Source: Rhodococcus sp. ABRD24 (lineage in GTDB: Bacteria > Actinomycetota > Actinomycetes > Mycobacteriales > Mycobacteriaceae). From it: a DNA stretch of 64,000 bases. Both the position numbers and the translations under genes were made by a program. This document shows positions 10,705 to 19,896 of this stretch, piece after piece (position 1 is the first letter of the stretch; every line of letters starts with the position of its first letter). The notes under the pieces were generated by a model that worked only from the letters and a program-made list of their open reading frames with translations, had not been told where the DNA came from and made no database searches. The stretch is from the NCBI RefSeq assembly GCF_004328705.1, contig NZ_CP035319.1, forward strand, positions 1,054,001 to 1,118,000, written 5' to 3'.

Positions 10705-12201
10705 CTACCGCTCCGCCGCTCTCGCGCGGACCGCGAGTATCGAATGACTGCGGCTGTAAGCGAAGTAGACGACAATGCCGAGCGCCATCCACACGACGAA
10801 CCGCAACCACGTCTCGATCGAGAGATTGACCATCAGCCACAGGCACGCGACCACGGCCAGGATCGGCACCAGCGGCACGAGCGGCACCCTGAATCCACGG
10901 GGCAGATCCGGGCGGGTCCGGCGCAGAATCACAACACCCATCGAAACCAGCACGAACGCGAAGAGCGTGCCGATGTTCACCATCTCCTCCAGCGTGCCGA
11001 TCGGAAAGAACGCCGCGAGAAGTCCGACGACGACTCCGACCAGCACCGTGATCCGCACCGGTGTGCCGCGGCGCCCGGTGGGCGCGAGCGACCGCGGTAC
11101 GAGGCCGTCCCGCGACATCGCGAACAACACGCGGCTCTGCCCGAGCATCAAGACCATGACAACGGTGGTGAGGCCGGCGAGCGCGCCGAACGAGATGAGG
11201 TTCTTCGCCCATTCCATCCCGTTGAGGGCGAAGGCGGTCGCGAGGGTCGAGTCGTCACCCGCAAGATCGGTGTACTTGACCATCCCGGTGAGCACCAGCG
11301 AAACCGCGACATACAGGACGGTCACGATGGCCAACGAGCCGAGAATGCCTCGCGGCAGTGCTTTCTGCGGATCCTTGGTCTCCTCGGCAGTGGTCGCGAC
11401 CACATCGAATCCGATGAATGCGAAGAACACCAGGCTGGCTGCGGCAAGCAGTCCATACCAGCCGAACGTGCTGCCGCCAGCGCCGGTCACGTACGAGAAG
11501 AGCGACTGGCGGATGCCCTCCCCGGTGGAACCGGCCTCCGACGGCGGAATGTACGGCGAGTAGTTGGCACTCTTGATGTAGAAGGCTCCCACCACGACGA
11601 CGAACAGCACCACCGCGACCTTGATCGCGGTGATGACGGCCGAAACACGTGATGACAGCTTGGTCCCGGTCGCCAGCAGAACCGTGATGATCGCGACGAT
11701 CAGCACCGCACCCCAGTCGACCTTCACCGATCCGATGTGCAGGATCGGCGACGCACTTCCGAGAACTTCTCCGAGATACAGCGACCAGCCCTTCGCGACC
11801 ACCGATGCGGCGAGCGCGAACTCGAGAGTGAGGTCCCAGCCGATGATCCATGCGACGAATTCACCGAATGTCGCATAAGAGAATGTATACGCGCTGCCCG
11901 CGACGGGCACTGTCGACGCGAACTCGGCGTAGCACAGCGCGGCGAGCGCACACGCGATCGCCGCGAACACGAAGGCCAGTGACACCGAAGGTCCGGCAAC
12001 GTTGCCGGCCGTCCGGGCAGTGAGCGTGAAGATACCGGCACCGATCACGACGGCGACGCCGAAAACGGTCAGGTCCCAGGCAGTCAGATCCTTGCGTAGC
12101 TTCGTTTCGGGTTCGTCGGTTTCCAGGATCGATTGCTCGATCGATTTGGTTCGAAACAGCCCGGAGCGGCTCTTCGTGCCCCTGCGGTCCGGTGACGCCA
12201 T
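10705..12201 (-). CDS. APC family amino acid permease (cationic amino acid transporter type)
   Basis: 498 residues with about 12 hydrophobic helices. The N-terminal signature VVIGAGIFTLTAR, then AALCYAEFASTVPVAGSAY and the FAFIGFDVVATTAEE motif place it in the APC superfamily, CAT-like branch; the M. tuberculosis gene in this position (Rv3253c) is annotated the same way. Likely imports amino acids by proton symport; substrate not determinable. A strong Shine-Dalgarno (AGAGGAGG) precedes ATG 12201, and that element can fold into a small hairpin (12207-12219). Its stop lies 136 bases from the alkB start. Confidence 0.9.
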   Translation of the reverse strand: MASPDRRGTKSRSGLFRTKSIEQSILETDEPETKLRKDLTAWDLTVFGVAVVIGAGIFTLTARTAGNVAGPSVSLAFVFAAIACALAALCYAEFASTVPVAGSAYTFSYATFGEFVAWIIGWDLTLEFALAASVVAKGWSLYLGEVLGSASPILHIGSVKVDWGAVLIVAIITVLLATGTKLSSRVSAVITAIKVAVVLFVVVVGAFYIKSANYSPYIPPSEAGSTGEGIRQSLFSYVTGAGGSTFGWYGLLAAASLVFFAFIGFDVVATTAEETKDPQKALPRGILGSLAIVTVLYVAVSLVLTGMVKYTDLAGDDSTLATAFALNGMEWAKNLISFGALAGLTTVVMVLMLGQSRVLFAMSRDGLVPRSLAPTGRRGTPVRITVLVGVVVGLLAAFFPIGTLEEMVNIGTLFAFVLVSMGVVILRRTRPDLPRGFRVPLVPLVPILAVVACLWLMVNLSIETWLRFVVWMALGIVVYFAYSRSHSILAVRARAAER

Positions 12202-12206
12202 CGCAG

Positions 12207-12219
12207 CCTCCTCTGGAGG
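12207..12219 (-). promoter_or_regulatory. Small hairpin covering the permease ribosome-binding site
   Basis: CCTCC and GGAGG, 5 bases each with a 3-base loop, form a perfect inverted repeat immediately 5' of the permease ATG. On the transcript the Shine-Dalgarno would be one arm. With only five pairs the effect may be slight. Confidence 0.35.
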
Positions 12220-12292
12220 TGGGGATGATCGTCAAGCGTATGCCCGGTCACCGCGCCCAGCACGGTTTCCTCGTCGGCCGTTGCCGAACCGA

Positions 12293-13213
12293 CTACTTCC
12301 CCGCGACGCGGTACAGGTCCGGTTCGAGATAGATCAGACGGGCCGCGGGCACGGCCGCACGGACGCGCGATTCCGCCTCGTCGATCGCCGTCGCGACATC
12401 CTCGATCCCGGATCCGGGCGTGATCGCGACCTTCGCCGCGACCAGGATCTCCTCCGGACCCAGATACTGCGTCCGGCAGTGGATGACCCGATCGATCCGC
12501 ACCCCGTCGACGAGAGCCGCGAGGATACGGTCTTCCTCGTCCTGCGTGGCACCCTCACCGATCAACAGGCTCTTCATCTCGATGATGAGAACGATCGCAA
12601 TCACCCCGAGTAGCACGCCGATGCAGAGAGTGCCGATGCCGTCCCACACCGGCTCACCGGTGAGCATCGTCAGTCCGACGCCGCCGAGAGCGAGAACCAG
12701 GCCGATCAGTGCGCCGGCGTCCTCGAGCAGCACGACGGGCAGTTCGGGGGTGCGAGAGGTGCGGATGAAGCTCCACCAGCTCGCCTTGCCCTTGAGCGGA
12801 CGAGATTCCTTCACCGCGGTGCGGAAGCTGTAGGACTCGAGCGCGATCGCGACCACCAGGATCACTACGGCCACGATCGGCGAGGACAGGTCCTCCGGAT
12901 GCTGGATCTTGTGCACACCCTCGTAGACCGCGAACAGCGAGCCGAGGGTGAACAGCACCAGCGCCACGACGAACGAATAGAAGTACCGGTTGCGCCCGTA
13001 CCCGAACTGGTGCAGTTTGTCGGCCTGCTGCTCGGCGCGATTCTGGCCGAACAGGAGCAGGCCCTGGTTCGACGTGTCTGCGACCGAGTGAACCGATTCC
13101 GCCAGCATCGATGACGATCCGGTGATCAGGAAACCCGTGAACTTCGCCACCGCGATACCCGCGTTCGCGGTCAATGCCGCGAGAATCGCCTTCTTACCCG
13201 CGTGAGCCGACAC
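12293..13213 (-). CDS. Cation diffusion facilitator family transporter
   Basis: 306 residues, starting at GTG 13213. Six predicted helices; the second helix has SVHSVADTSNQ, the HxxxD metal-site motif of CDF proteins, and the fifth has LEDAGALIGL. A cytoplasmic C-terminal domain (about 215-300) follows. The YGRNRYFYSFVVAL segment is typical of the subgroup often annotated as zinc or cation efflux. It would export divalent metal by proton antiport. M. tuberculosis lacks a counterpart at this exact position, as far as I recall. It is 82 bases downstream of manA on the same strand. Confidence 0.88.
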   Translation of the reverse strand: MSAHAGKKAILAALTANAGIAVAKFTGFLITGSSSMLAESVHSVADTSNQGLLLFGQNRAEQQADKLHQFGYGRNRYFYSFVVALVLFTLGSLFAVYEGVHKIQHPEDLSSPIVAVVILVVAIALESYSFRTAVKESRPLKGKASWWSFIRTSRTPELPVVLLEDAGALIGLVLALGGVGLTMLTGEPVWDGIGTLCIGVLLGVIAIVLIIEMKSLLIGEGATQDEEDRILAALVDGVRIDRVIHCRTQYLGPEEILVAAKVAITPGSGIEDVATAIDEAESRVRAAVPAARLIYLEPDLYRVAGK

Positions 13214-13295
13214 TGGCTACTCCTCTCCTGGACCCTGCGCGGCTCACAGGCTACGGGACGATCGAGGATTACCGGCAACCCGCGGGATCCCCCGG

Positions 13296-14546
13296 TCAGG
13301 ACAGGAGAGCGCCGACCCCGGCCCGGAAGATCTGTGTGTCCTCTGCGGACGCCTGGATCTGAACTTCGTTGTCCGCAGCCGAGATCCATGCGGCAGCTCC
13401 CCGCTCGAGCATCATCGACTGCGACCCGCTGGACAGCTTCGCAGCACCCGACGTACACAGCAGGATCTGCGGTCCGTCCGAATCGACCTCGCCGACCGCC
13501 ACGGCGCTCGCGCCGGACGCATCGAGGTCGATCCGCGACAGCATGAACTCGGGCGCCGGTGTCCGGTAGACGAACTCCCCCGCCCGCTCGGTCCCCTCGG
13601 CCGTGAGCACCGGGACATCGACGGACTCGAAATCCAGGACCCGCAACAACTCCGGGACGTCGACGTGTTTGGGCGTGAGCCCGCCGCGCAGGACGTTGTC
13701 GGAGTTCGCCATGATCTCGACCGCCGTTCCGTGCAGGTATGCATGCAAGTTTCCGGCGTCGAGGAACAGGCCCTGGCCCGGCTCGAGGGTCACCCTGTTG
13801 AGCAACAACGACGCGAGCACGCCCGCGTCACCCGGATAGCCCTCGCTGAGTTCGAGCGCGGTCCGAACCTCGGGAACGAACTCTGTATCGGCCGGATCAG
13901 TCCGGGACGAAAGATAGCCGACACAGCCGTCGAGCACGCGCGGCAGCAACGCGGCCAAAGCATGCGGCGGCAACGTGATCCAGGTGGTGAACAGGGCCCG
14001 GAGGCCGTCGGGATCCGGCTGACCCGCCAGCAGCGCAACGTAGTTCTCGAGCTCCGGCACGTCGAGCGCACCGAGTAGCCGGACCGTCCGGTGCGGGTCA
14101 CGGAATCCGGCGAGGGCCTCGAACCGGGTAAGCGCGACCACCAGTTCGGGCTTGTGGCTACCGTCGCGATAATTGCGCATAGGCGAGTCGGCCGGAACCC
14201 CGGACCGCTCCTCCCGCTCGAATCCCTCGCGGGCCTGCTCGGCACTCGGATGTGCCTGCAGCGACAGCGGCTCCTCCGCCGCCAGTACCTTCAGCAGGAA
14301 CGGTAACCGTTCCCCGAAAGCTGCAATGCTCCGCTCACCGAGTTCACGCCTCGGTGCCTCGGCTACGACGTCCCACAACGAACGGGGTTCGTTGTCCTCG
14401 ATCACTCGGGCCGGATCGCCGGGATGCGCGCCCAGCCAGAGTTCCGCTTCCGGATGCGCACTGGGACTGGGACGCCCGCACAGCTCCGCGAGCGCGGTCC
14501 GTGACCCCCATGCGTAAGACCGGAGCGCACCTTCGAGTTGGCGCAC
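13296..14546 (-). CDS. manA: Mannose-6-phosphate isomerase, class I
   Basis: 416 residues. Zinc enzyme interconverting fructose-6-phosphate and mannose-6-phosphate, first step to GDP-mannose for lipoarabinomannan and other mannosylated glycolipids. Zn and substrate motifs are LQAHPS, HKPELV and GLFLDAGNLHAYL. Starts M-R-Q-L-E-G-A-L-R-S-Y-A-W-G, the usual family start, from a GTG at 14546 that shares one base with the stop of the upstream SIS-domain gene. Part of manB-SIS-manA. Confidence 0.95.
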   Translation of the reverse strand: MRQLEGALRSYAWGSRTALAELCGRPSPSAHPEAELWLGAHPGDPARVIEDNEPRSLWDVVAEAPRRELGERSIAAFGERLPFLLKVLAAEEPLSLQAHPSAEQAREGFEREERSGVPADSPMRNYRDGSHKPELVVALTRFEALAGFRDPHRTVRLLGALDVPELENYVALLAGQPDPDGLRALFTTWITLPPHALAALLPRVLDGCVGYLSSRTDPADTEFVPEVRTALELSEGYPGDAGVLASLLLNRVTLEPGQGLFLDAGNLHAYLHGTAVEIMANSDNVLRGGLTPKHVDVPELLRVLDFESVDVPVLTAEGTERAGEFVYRTPAPEFMLSRIDLDASGASAVAVGEVDSDGPQILLCTSGAAKLSSGSQSMMLERGAAAWISAADNEVQIQASAEDTQIFRAGVGALLS

Positions 14547-15661
14547 TAGTTACCACCGATCAACCGTAGATAGGCCGCACTCATCTCGAGCCGGCCGGCG
14601 AGAATTGCGATCTGTTCGATCTCGGTCCGCGGGGACACCGCGGACCGATCCGAGGGTGCGATCGTCATCGAGGCCTCCTCCGACGACGCGACCACGACGT
14701 CTGCATCCGCGAGCGCGGCGATCCGGCGCTCCACCTGGGTTCGTCCAGCCTCCGACGCAAGCACGATGAAGCGCAGCGGCGCACTGGGCACGGGGCCATC
14801 CAACTGCTCGTCGTGAAAGAGCGGGTCGTAGCCTGGCGGCATCGGGGAGGTATCCGGCTCGAACCTGTGTGCTCCAGCCAGAACATCGGACAGGTCCGCA
14901 GCCGCGGTCACCGCAGCGCCGCTGCGCAGCAACACCTCGCTGCCGTGCCGGGCCAGATCCGCCGTCGCGCGAGAATCACCGCTGAGCACCACGCGCCTAC
15001 CCTGCATCCGGGCGGCGAGCGACTTGGCCGGGTTGTGGAACAACTCGTTGCGCGGATGATCGCGCAGCGACTCCTCGTCCACCGCATCTGCGAGCCGCCC
15101 CAGATCCGGCAGGAACAACGTGGAACGACCCGCCTCGACAGCGGCCAGCACCGCGAGAAAGGCCGTCAGGTAGCGCAACAGACCGTGCTGCTCGGGCACC
15201 GCGACGCGGGGCGGCAACACCATCGCGCGGCCGGCTCCAGCGGCGCGCAACGGCCCCTCGGCGGGGGCGACCACCACCACCTCGGCGCCACGGCGCAGTG
15301 CGCTGTCGACGGATTCGGCGAGCCGCGGATCACCAGCGTCGTCACCGGCCACGACGACGATGTCGAGTGGCCCGGCCCATATCGGTGTGCCCCCGCTGCC
15401 GAGCAGCGGGACACCGAGCCGATCGCCTACTGCAGCCACGATGAGGGAGGCCGCGCGAGCGGCCCGGCCATTACCGGTGACGAGCACGACGCTACGCGGC
15501 TGCAGACCGCGCAGCCGCGTCAGTCCGTCCTCGTCGACGGCTGCAGCGGTAGCCCGGATCTGGGCGCCACCGAGTGCGGCGAATCGCAGCGCACCATCGA
15601 CATCGGCGGCGAGGAGCGCCTCGGCGTCGTCGAGATCGAGTAGAGACGACGGAGCTGTCAT
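14546..15661 (-). CDS. TobH-like SIS-domain protein (Rv3256c family)
   Basis: About 371 residues from the ATG at 15661 (a second ATG 9 bases upstream is possible). The region 50-170 (VVLVTGNGRAARAASLIVAA, DIVVVAGDD) resembles the SIS phosphosugar-binding fold, as in bifunctional phosphoglucose/phosphomannose isomerase-like proteins. It always sits between manB and manA in mycolata, suggesting a part in mannose phosphate metabolism, but no reaction has been assigned that I know of. Its stop overlaps the manA start by one base. Confidence 0.82.
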   Translation of the reverse strand: MTAPSSLLDLDDAEALLAADVDGALRFAALGGAQIRATAAAVDEDGLTRLRGLQPRSVVLVTGNGRAARAASLIVAAVGDRLGVPLLGSGGTPIWAGPLDIVVVAGDDAGDPRLAESVDSALRRGAEVVVVAPAEGPLRAAGAGRAMVLPPRVAVPEQHGLLRYLTAFLAVLAAVEAGRSTLFLPDLGRLADAVDEESLRDHPRNELFHNPAKSLAARMQGRRVVLSGDSRATADLARHGSEVLLRSGAAVTAAADLSDVLAGAHRFEPDTSPMPPGYDPLFHDEQLDGPVPSAPLRFIVLASEAGRTQVERRIAALADADVVVASSEEASMTIAPSDRSAVSPRTEIEQIAILAGRLEMSAAYLRLIGGN

Positions 15662-15737
15662 AGCGAACACACCTCCCTTTCTCCCACTCGCTTCCCCGAC
15701 GAGTTCAGGTGCCTCGAGTATCCCAGCAAATCACTGA

Positions 15738-17120
15738 CTAGGCGCGGACAACTCCGAGGATCTCCGCAACCAGCGCGTCCACATCGGCAGTGGTGCGCGC
15801 CTCGACGTTGAGTCGCAGCAATGGCTCCGTGTTGGATGCCCGCAGGTTGAACCAGGCGCCGTCACCGAGATCGACGGTGACGCCGTCGAGGCGGTCCACC
15901 GATACCGTGCGGTCACCGAACGCCGCGACGACGGCCGCGGTGCGCTCGGAGGCGTCGGCGACAGTCGAGTTGATCTCGCCGGACGCCGCGTAACCCTCGT
16001 ACTCGCGCATCAGCTCGGACAGTGGACGATCCTGTTCCCCGAGCGCGGCGAGGACGTGCAGGGCCGCGAGCATGCCCGAGTCGGCTCCCCAGAAGTCGCG
16101 GAAGTAGTAGTGGGCGGAGTGTTCACCGCCGAACACCGCACCGGTCTCGGCCATCTGCTGCTTGATGAAGGAGTGGCCCACCCGGGTGCGCACCGCGACG
16201 CCGCCGAGCTTCTCGACCAGTTCCGGGACCGCCCGCGACGTGATCAGGTTGTGGATGATCGTGGCGCCGGGCTCCTTGGAAAGCTCGCGCTCGGCGACCA
16301 GCGCGGTCACCGCCGACGGCGACACCGGGTTACCCAGCTCGTCCACCACGAAGCACCGGTCCGCGTCGCCGTCGAATGCGAGGCCGATATCGGCGCCTGT
16401 CGCACGCACGTGCTCCTGCAGATCCACCAGGTTGGCGGGGTCGAGCGGGTTGGCCTCGTGGTTCGGAAAGGTCCCGTCGAGCTCGAAGTACAGCGGCAGC
16501 ACCGTCACCGGCATCGGCTCGAACACCGCGGGCACCGTATGCCCGCCCATGCCGTTGCCGGCGTCGACGGCGATCTTCAACGGGCGGAGATCGGCGAGGT
16601 TCACCAGGCCACGCACGAAGCTGGCGTACTCGGCGAGCAGATCCTGCTCGGTGATCTCGCCCTCCGGTCCGTCGAACATGGGCACTCCGGCAGCGACCTC
16701 ACCGGCGATCACGGCGAGTCCGGTGTCCTGACCGACCGGCTTGGCACCGGCGCGGCACAACTTGATCCCGTTGTACTTGGCCGGGTTGTGACTCGCGGTG
16801 AACATCGCACCGGGGCAGTCCAGAATGCCGGAGGCGAAGTACAGCTGATCGGTGGACGCGAGGCCGATGAGCACCACGTCCAGCCCCTGCGCCGTCACAC
16901 CCTCCGCGAAGGCGCGGGACAGCTCCGGCGAAGAGGCGCGCATGTCGTGGCCGATGACCACACGGTGCACCGGCTCGGTGCCGGTCTGCTCGTCGCGGAC
17001 CAGGCGCGCGAACGCCGCACCGACATCCCGCACGAAGTCGTCATCGATCTGATCACCCACGACACCACGCACGTCGTAGGCTTTGATCACGGCATTCACG
17101 GATTCGACAGATCGAGCCAC
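15738..17120 (-). CDS. manB: Phosphomannomutase/phosphoglucomutase
   Basis: 460 residues, start GTG 17120 with AGGAG-type ribosome site. Converts mannose-6-phosphate to mannose-1-phosphate through a phosphoserine intermediate. The active-site loop FTASHNPAKYNGIK (about 103-116), metal loop DGDADRC (about 240-246), sugar-binding GGEHSAHYYFRD and the C-terminal phosphate loop RASNTEPLLRLN are all present. Equivalent to Rv3257c (pmmA/manB). It feeds GDP-mannose synthesis with manA here and manC at 35.1 kb. Confidence 0.96.
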   Translation of the reverse strand: MARSVESVNAVIKAYDVRGVVGDQIDDDFVRDVGAAFARLVRDEQTGTEPVHRVVIGHDMRASSPELSRAFAEGVTAQGLDVVLIGLASTDQLYFASGILDCPGAMFTASHNPAKYNGIKLCRAGAKPVGQDTGLAVIAGEVAAGVPMFDGPEGEITEQDLLAEYASFVRGLVNLADLRPLKIAVDAGNGMGGHTVPAVFEPMPVTVLPLYFELDGTFPNHEANPLDPANLVDLQEHVRATGADIGLAFDGDADRCFVVDELGNPVSPSAVTALVAERELSKEPGATIIHNLITSRAVPELVEKLGGVAVRTRVGHSFIKQQMAETGAVFGGEHSAHYYFRDFWGADSGMLAALHVLAALGEQDRPLSELMREYEGYAASGEINSTVADASERTAAVVAAFGDRTVSVDRLDGVTVDLGDGAWFNLRASNTEPLLRLNVEARTTADVDALVAEILGVVRA

Positions 17121-17316
17121 TACTGGTTACTCCTGCTGTTCGTAGATGCAACGCACACGCTGGTGGTCTGAGCGAGTCGTGCCACCAAGTTCGCCCACCG
17201 AGCCTAGTGGTCCGTACCCCGACCACGCCTCCCGAGCAGGATCCGTGGCTGCCCGATCGGCTGAACCGCATCGGGAATCGACTGGACCGAGGCCTGGGAG
17301 AACTCGACCCGACCGG

Positions 17317-17748
17317 TCAGTTCGCTGGATCGGGTAAGACCCGGAGATGGCCGCGGCGACCGGTCCGCGCGGTCGGCGGAGCCGACGGCTGAGCAGAGCC
17401 GGTACGAAACTCCGACGATCCACCCGACGATCCGGTGTCGGCACGGGGACGCTCACCCAGACCGGCCTCACGAACGGCCTCGGCAAGCGCGGTCAGATCG
17501 TCTTCGTCGGGCGTACTCGAGGAGAACCCGCCCTCGTAACGCACAAGTTCCCAGCCCTTGGGCGCGGTGATGCGCGACGCATGCGGGTCGCACAGATCCC
17601 ACGAATGAGGCTCGGCGACAGTGGCCAACGGCCCGACGACAGCGGTGGAATCGGAGTACACGTACGTCAAGGTCGCGACAGCAGGGTTCTTGCACCCAGG
17701 CCGAACGCAGCGACGCAGTGATCTCACAAGCAAGGAGACTAACCGCAT
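17317..17748 (-). CDS. DUF3499 family protein (Rv3258c-like)
   Basis: About 143 residues from ATG 17748 (M-R-L-V-S-L-L-V-R); a further in-frame start exists 27 bases upstream. The N-terminal half has cysteine pairs R-R-C-V-R-P-G-C and L-C-D-P-H, which look like a small zinc-binding module, followed by the conserved APKGWELVRYEGGF. The C-terminal part is disordered, Ser/Arg/Pro-rich. Function unknown; conserved next to manB in mycolata. It is divergent from the gene at 17818 with 69 bases between. A 196-base gap to manB holds nothing I recognise. Confidence 0.8.
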   Translation of the reverse strand: MRLVSLLVRSLRRCVRPGCKNPAVATLTYVYSDSTAVVGPLATVAEPHSWDLCDPHASRITAPKGWELVRYEGGFSSSTPDEDDLTALAEAVREAGLGERPRADTGSSGGSSEFRTGSAQPSAPPTARTGRRGHLRVLPDPAN

Positions 17749-17817
17749 GTGACCGGTTGGCCTACTCGGACACACCGGAACGACGGCGACGCGCCCCGCT
17801 GTCGTAATGTCGAGGAT

Positions 17818-18309
17818 ATGTCCAGAGCTCGACGTCCCCGCCCGCTGACTTCGCGTTCGGTGTCGCGGCGGGGTCGAGGCATCCGCGGGCCACTCCTGCC
17901 GCCAGATCTTCCGGCGGCTCGCACCCGTGCCGAGAAGTTCGATCTACTGGTGCTCCGCGCGTTCGAACCAATCGACGGCCGGTGGCACGATCGGCTGACG
18001 AAGCTCGACATCGCGGTGGACGACGTCCCGAGAATCCGCGCGCTCGATCCGGATTCGGTGAACTGGCCGCCGGAGGTGGTAGCGGACGGCCCGGTTCCGC
18101 TGTCGCGCCTGATCCCGGCCGGCATCGATCGGCACGGGACGGCGACGCGGGCACGCATCGTGTTGTTCCGACGCCCGATCGAACTGCGCGCCAAGGGTGT
18201 CGAGGATCTCGAGGATCTCGTCTGCGATGTGCTGGTGCAACAGGTGTCGACATATCTGGGCGTCGACCCTGAACTGATCGACCCCGAGTTTCCCGGAACC
18301 GACGAGTGA
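17818..18309 (+). CDS. Metallopeptidase-like (DUF1025/zincin fold) protein lacking HExxH
   Basis: 163 residues from ATG 17818; a longer frame starting at 17749 overlaps the divergent promoter region and is not favoured. After a basic N-terminus, residues 40-155 match the small zincin-like family (FDLLVLRAFEP..., RIVLFRRPIELRAKG). In active members the helix near the end holds HExxHxxG; here the matching stretch reads DVLVQQVSTYLGVDPE, so the metal-binding glutamate and histidines are missing. Equivalent to Rv3259. It is probably a non-catalytic relative. Confidence 0.75.
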   Translation: MSRARRPRPLTSRSVSRRGRGIRGPLLPPDLPAARTRAEKFDLLVLRAFEPIDGRWHDRLTKLDIAVDDVPRIRALDPDSVNWPPEVVADGPVPLSRLIPAGIDRHGTATRARIVLFRRPIELRAKGVEDLEDLVCDVLVQQVSTYLGVDPELIDPEFPGTDE

Positions 18310-18349
18310 CCGATTGGACCAGCGCGCGGGCGACGACGGTGACGAGTTG

Positions 18350-18391
18350 AGCGAGGCGCTCGGCCGGGGTGTCCCAGGCGAGCGCCTCGCT
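18350..18391. terminator. Bidirectional terminator between convergent genes
   Basis: Perfect 13-base arms, AGCGAGGCGCTCG (18350-18362) and CGAGCGCCTCGCT (18379-18391), with a 16-base loop that can itself pair. It lies between the stops of the convergent genes ending at 18309 and 18396. Confidence 0.7.
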
Positions 18392-18395
18392 GTTC

Positions 18396-19247
18396 TCAAC
18401 GGGTTCGGGCGACGAGGTCCCGGACGTCCCGGTTGAACCGGTCGGCGGCGTCGGTGAAGGGCGAATGCCCTGCAGAGTCGTACACGCTGACGGTAGCGTC
18501 CGGAAGCAGCTCTGCCAGGGACATCGTGGACTCCTGCTTGACGATCTGGTCCGCCGTGCCGTATGCGAGCAACATTGGCACCTTCACATCGACCCACACG
18601 GAGTCGGTGTCGCATTCGCGGGCGAACATGGCCGCGCGAACCGCAGGAGACACCGTCAGGGCCGCACCGAGCCGCTCGTAACGTTCGGCATCGGTCCACG
18701 GCACGCCGGGGATGAGGTCGACGAACGTTCTCGCGGCGGCCACGGATTCGGGCAAGGTGTCCGCAAGCAGTCCCGGCACGACTCCCAGAAACACCTCCGC
18801 GAGCAGGCCGAACGCCTCGTCGGTGCCGACCTTGCGCAAGGGCGCCACCAGTGCGATGCCCGCGATGGAATCGGTGCCGTGAGCGGCGACGTAGTCGGCG
18901 ACCACCAGTCCGCCATAGGACCATCCGATCACCACGGGGCGGAAGACCCCGGTTTGCGCCAGCACAGCGGCGAGGTCTGCGGCCCAGGTCGACGAGCTGC
19001 TGTAGCTGGCATCGTCCGGCGCCTCGGACCGGCCGTGCCCCCGCAAGTCGACCACGATGACGCGGTGCTCACCCGCAAGTGCGTCGATCTGGTGCCGCCA
19101 GACCAGTCCGTCGGCGCCTAGTCCGTGGACCAGGACGATTGCCGGCGCCTCCCTCGGACCGAAGTCGCGGACCAGGAGCGCACACCCCTGAGCGCCGGTG
19201 ACGGTGAGCTCGCGCATCTCATGATCGACGGTCAGGGCGGCGGTCAT
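18396..19247 (-). CDS. Alpha/beta fold hydrolase
   Basis: 283 residues. The oxyanion region VLVHGLGADG, the nucleophile elbow GWSYGG (about 113-118), and the late AGHSPF histidine show an intact alpha/beta hydrolase; the acid is probably the Asp in YGTADQIV. The family includes haloperoxidase-like, epoxide and ester hydrolases; substrate unknown. Its ATG overlaps the stop of the SnoaL-like gene by 4 bases, so the pair is co-translated. A divergent LuxR regulator lies beyond. Not part of the mycobacterial order at this site. Confidence 0.88.
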   Translation of the reverse strand: MTAALTVDHEMRELTVTGAQGCALLVRDFGPREAPAIVLVHGLGADGLVWRHQIDALAGEHRVIVVDLRGHGRSEAPDDASYSSSSTWAADLAAVLAQTGVFRPVVIGWSYGGLVVADYVAAHGTDSIAGIALVAPLRKVGTDEAFGLLAEVFLGVVPGLLADTLPESVAAARTFVDLIPGVPWTDAERYERLGAALTVSPAVRAAMFARECDTDSVWVDVKVPMLLAYGTADQIVKQESTMSLAELLPDATVSVYDSAGHSPFTDAADRFNRDVRDLVARTR

Positions 19248-19741
19248 GCGACAACCTTTTCGTCCTCGGCAAGGCCGACGCCGGTACCCCCGTCTTCGCC
19301 GCGCAGTTGTCGGACCACGGTGTCGGTGTCGAAGTACACGCGCTCGGCCAGCAGCTTGCCGGCCTCCTCGTCGGTGGTGCCGAAAATGTAGAAGGCGGCA
19401 AGCTCGAAGGTCACCGGGTTGCCGGACGCGGGAACGCCGGCGAACTCGCCCTGGTGAGTGGCTGTGACAGTGACCTCGCGGATGGACGTTCCCGGGACGT
19501 CGTACTCGTGCGTGCTGACAAGGACGAAGTCGGGGAAGGCAGACTCGAACGCCTGATAGAAGTCCTGCACGCCACCGAAGCCTGCATAGCGGGCGGAGAA
19601 CGGAATGACGTCATAGGACGCGCGGTCATCACGGATGAAGGTGTCGTACACGGATTCCCAGTCGTGGGCGTTCTCTGCGGCCATGTGCTCGACAATGGTC
19701 GCACGCTGCAGAGCGATCTTCTCTTCGTTGGTCAGCGACAT
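19244..19741 (-). CDS. SnoaL-like (NTF2 fold) protein
   Basis: 165 residues from ATG 19741, which is preceded by AGGAGGAGG; an upstream in-frame start at 19795 would skip this ribosome site. Residues 15-145 fit the SnoaL/NTF2-like fold (VEHMAAENAHDWESVYDTF, YQAFESAFPDF, the late FDTDTVVRQL), a family of small-molecule isomerases, cyclases and hydrolases, also without catalytic function. It forms a coupled two-gene unit with the alpha/beta hydrolase, suggesting consecutive steps on a small substrate. Confidence 0.85.
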   Translation of the reverse strand: MSLTNEEKIALQRATIVEHMAAENAHDWESVYDTFIRDDRASYDVIPFSARYAGFGGVQDFYQAFESAFPDFVLVSTHEYDVPGTSIREVTVTATHQGEFAGVPASGNPVTFELAAFYIFGTTDEEAGKLLAERVYFDTDTVVRQLRGEDGGTGVGLAEDEKVVA

Positions 19742-19857
19742 TGTTGTCCTCCTCCTGGTGGGCATCTCGATCAGCAAGAAGAAGTGTGGTTGCAATCACA
19801 TCGGGGCGGCAATGGTCCAAAGGTGCTACTCGGATGCCCTGGTGAATCGGTGCCACT

Positions 19858-19870
19858 CGACCTAGGGTCG
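19858..19870. promoter_or_regulatory. Palindromic element between snoaL-like and luxR genes
   Basis: CGACCTAGGGTCG is nearly symmetrical (five pairs around a T-A-G centre) and lies 27 bases before the LuxR ATG in the 155-base divergent interval. A candidate operator for the LuxR protein or part of its promoter; not demonstrated. Confidence 0.3.
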
Positions 19871-19896
19871 GGGTCCGACGCTGAGAGGTGGAACAC

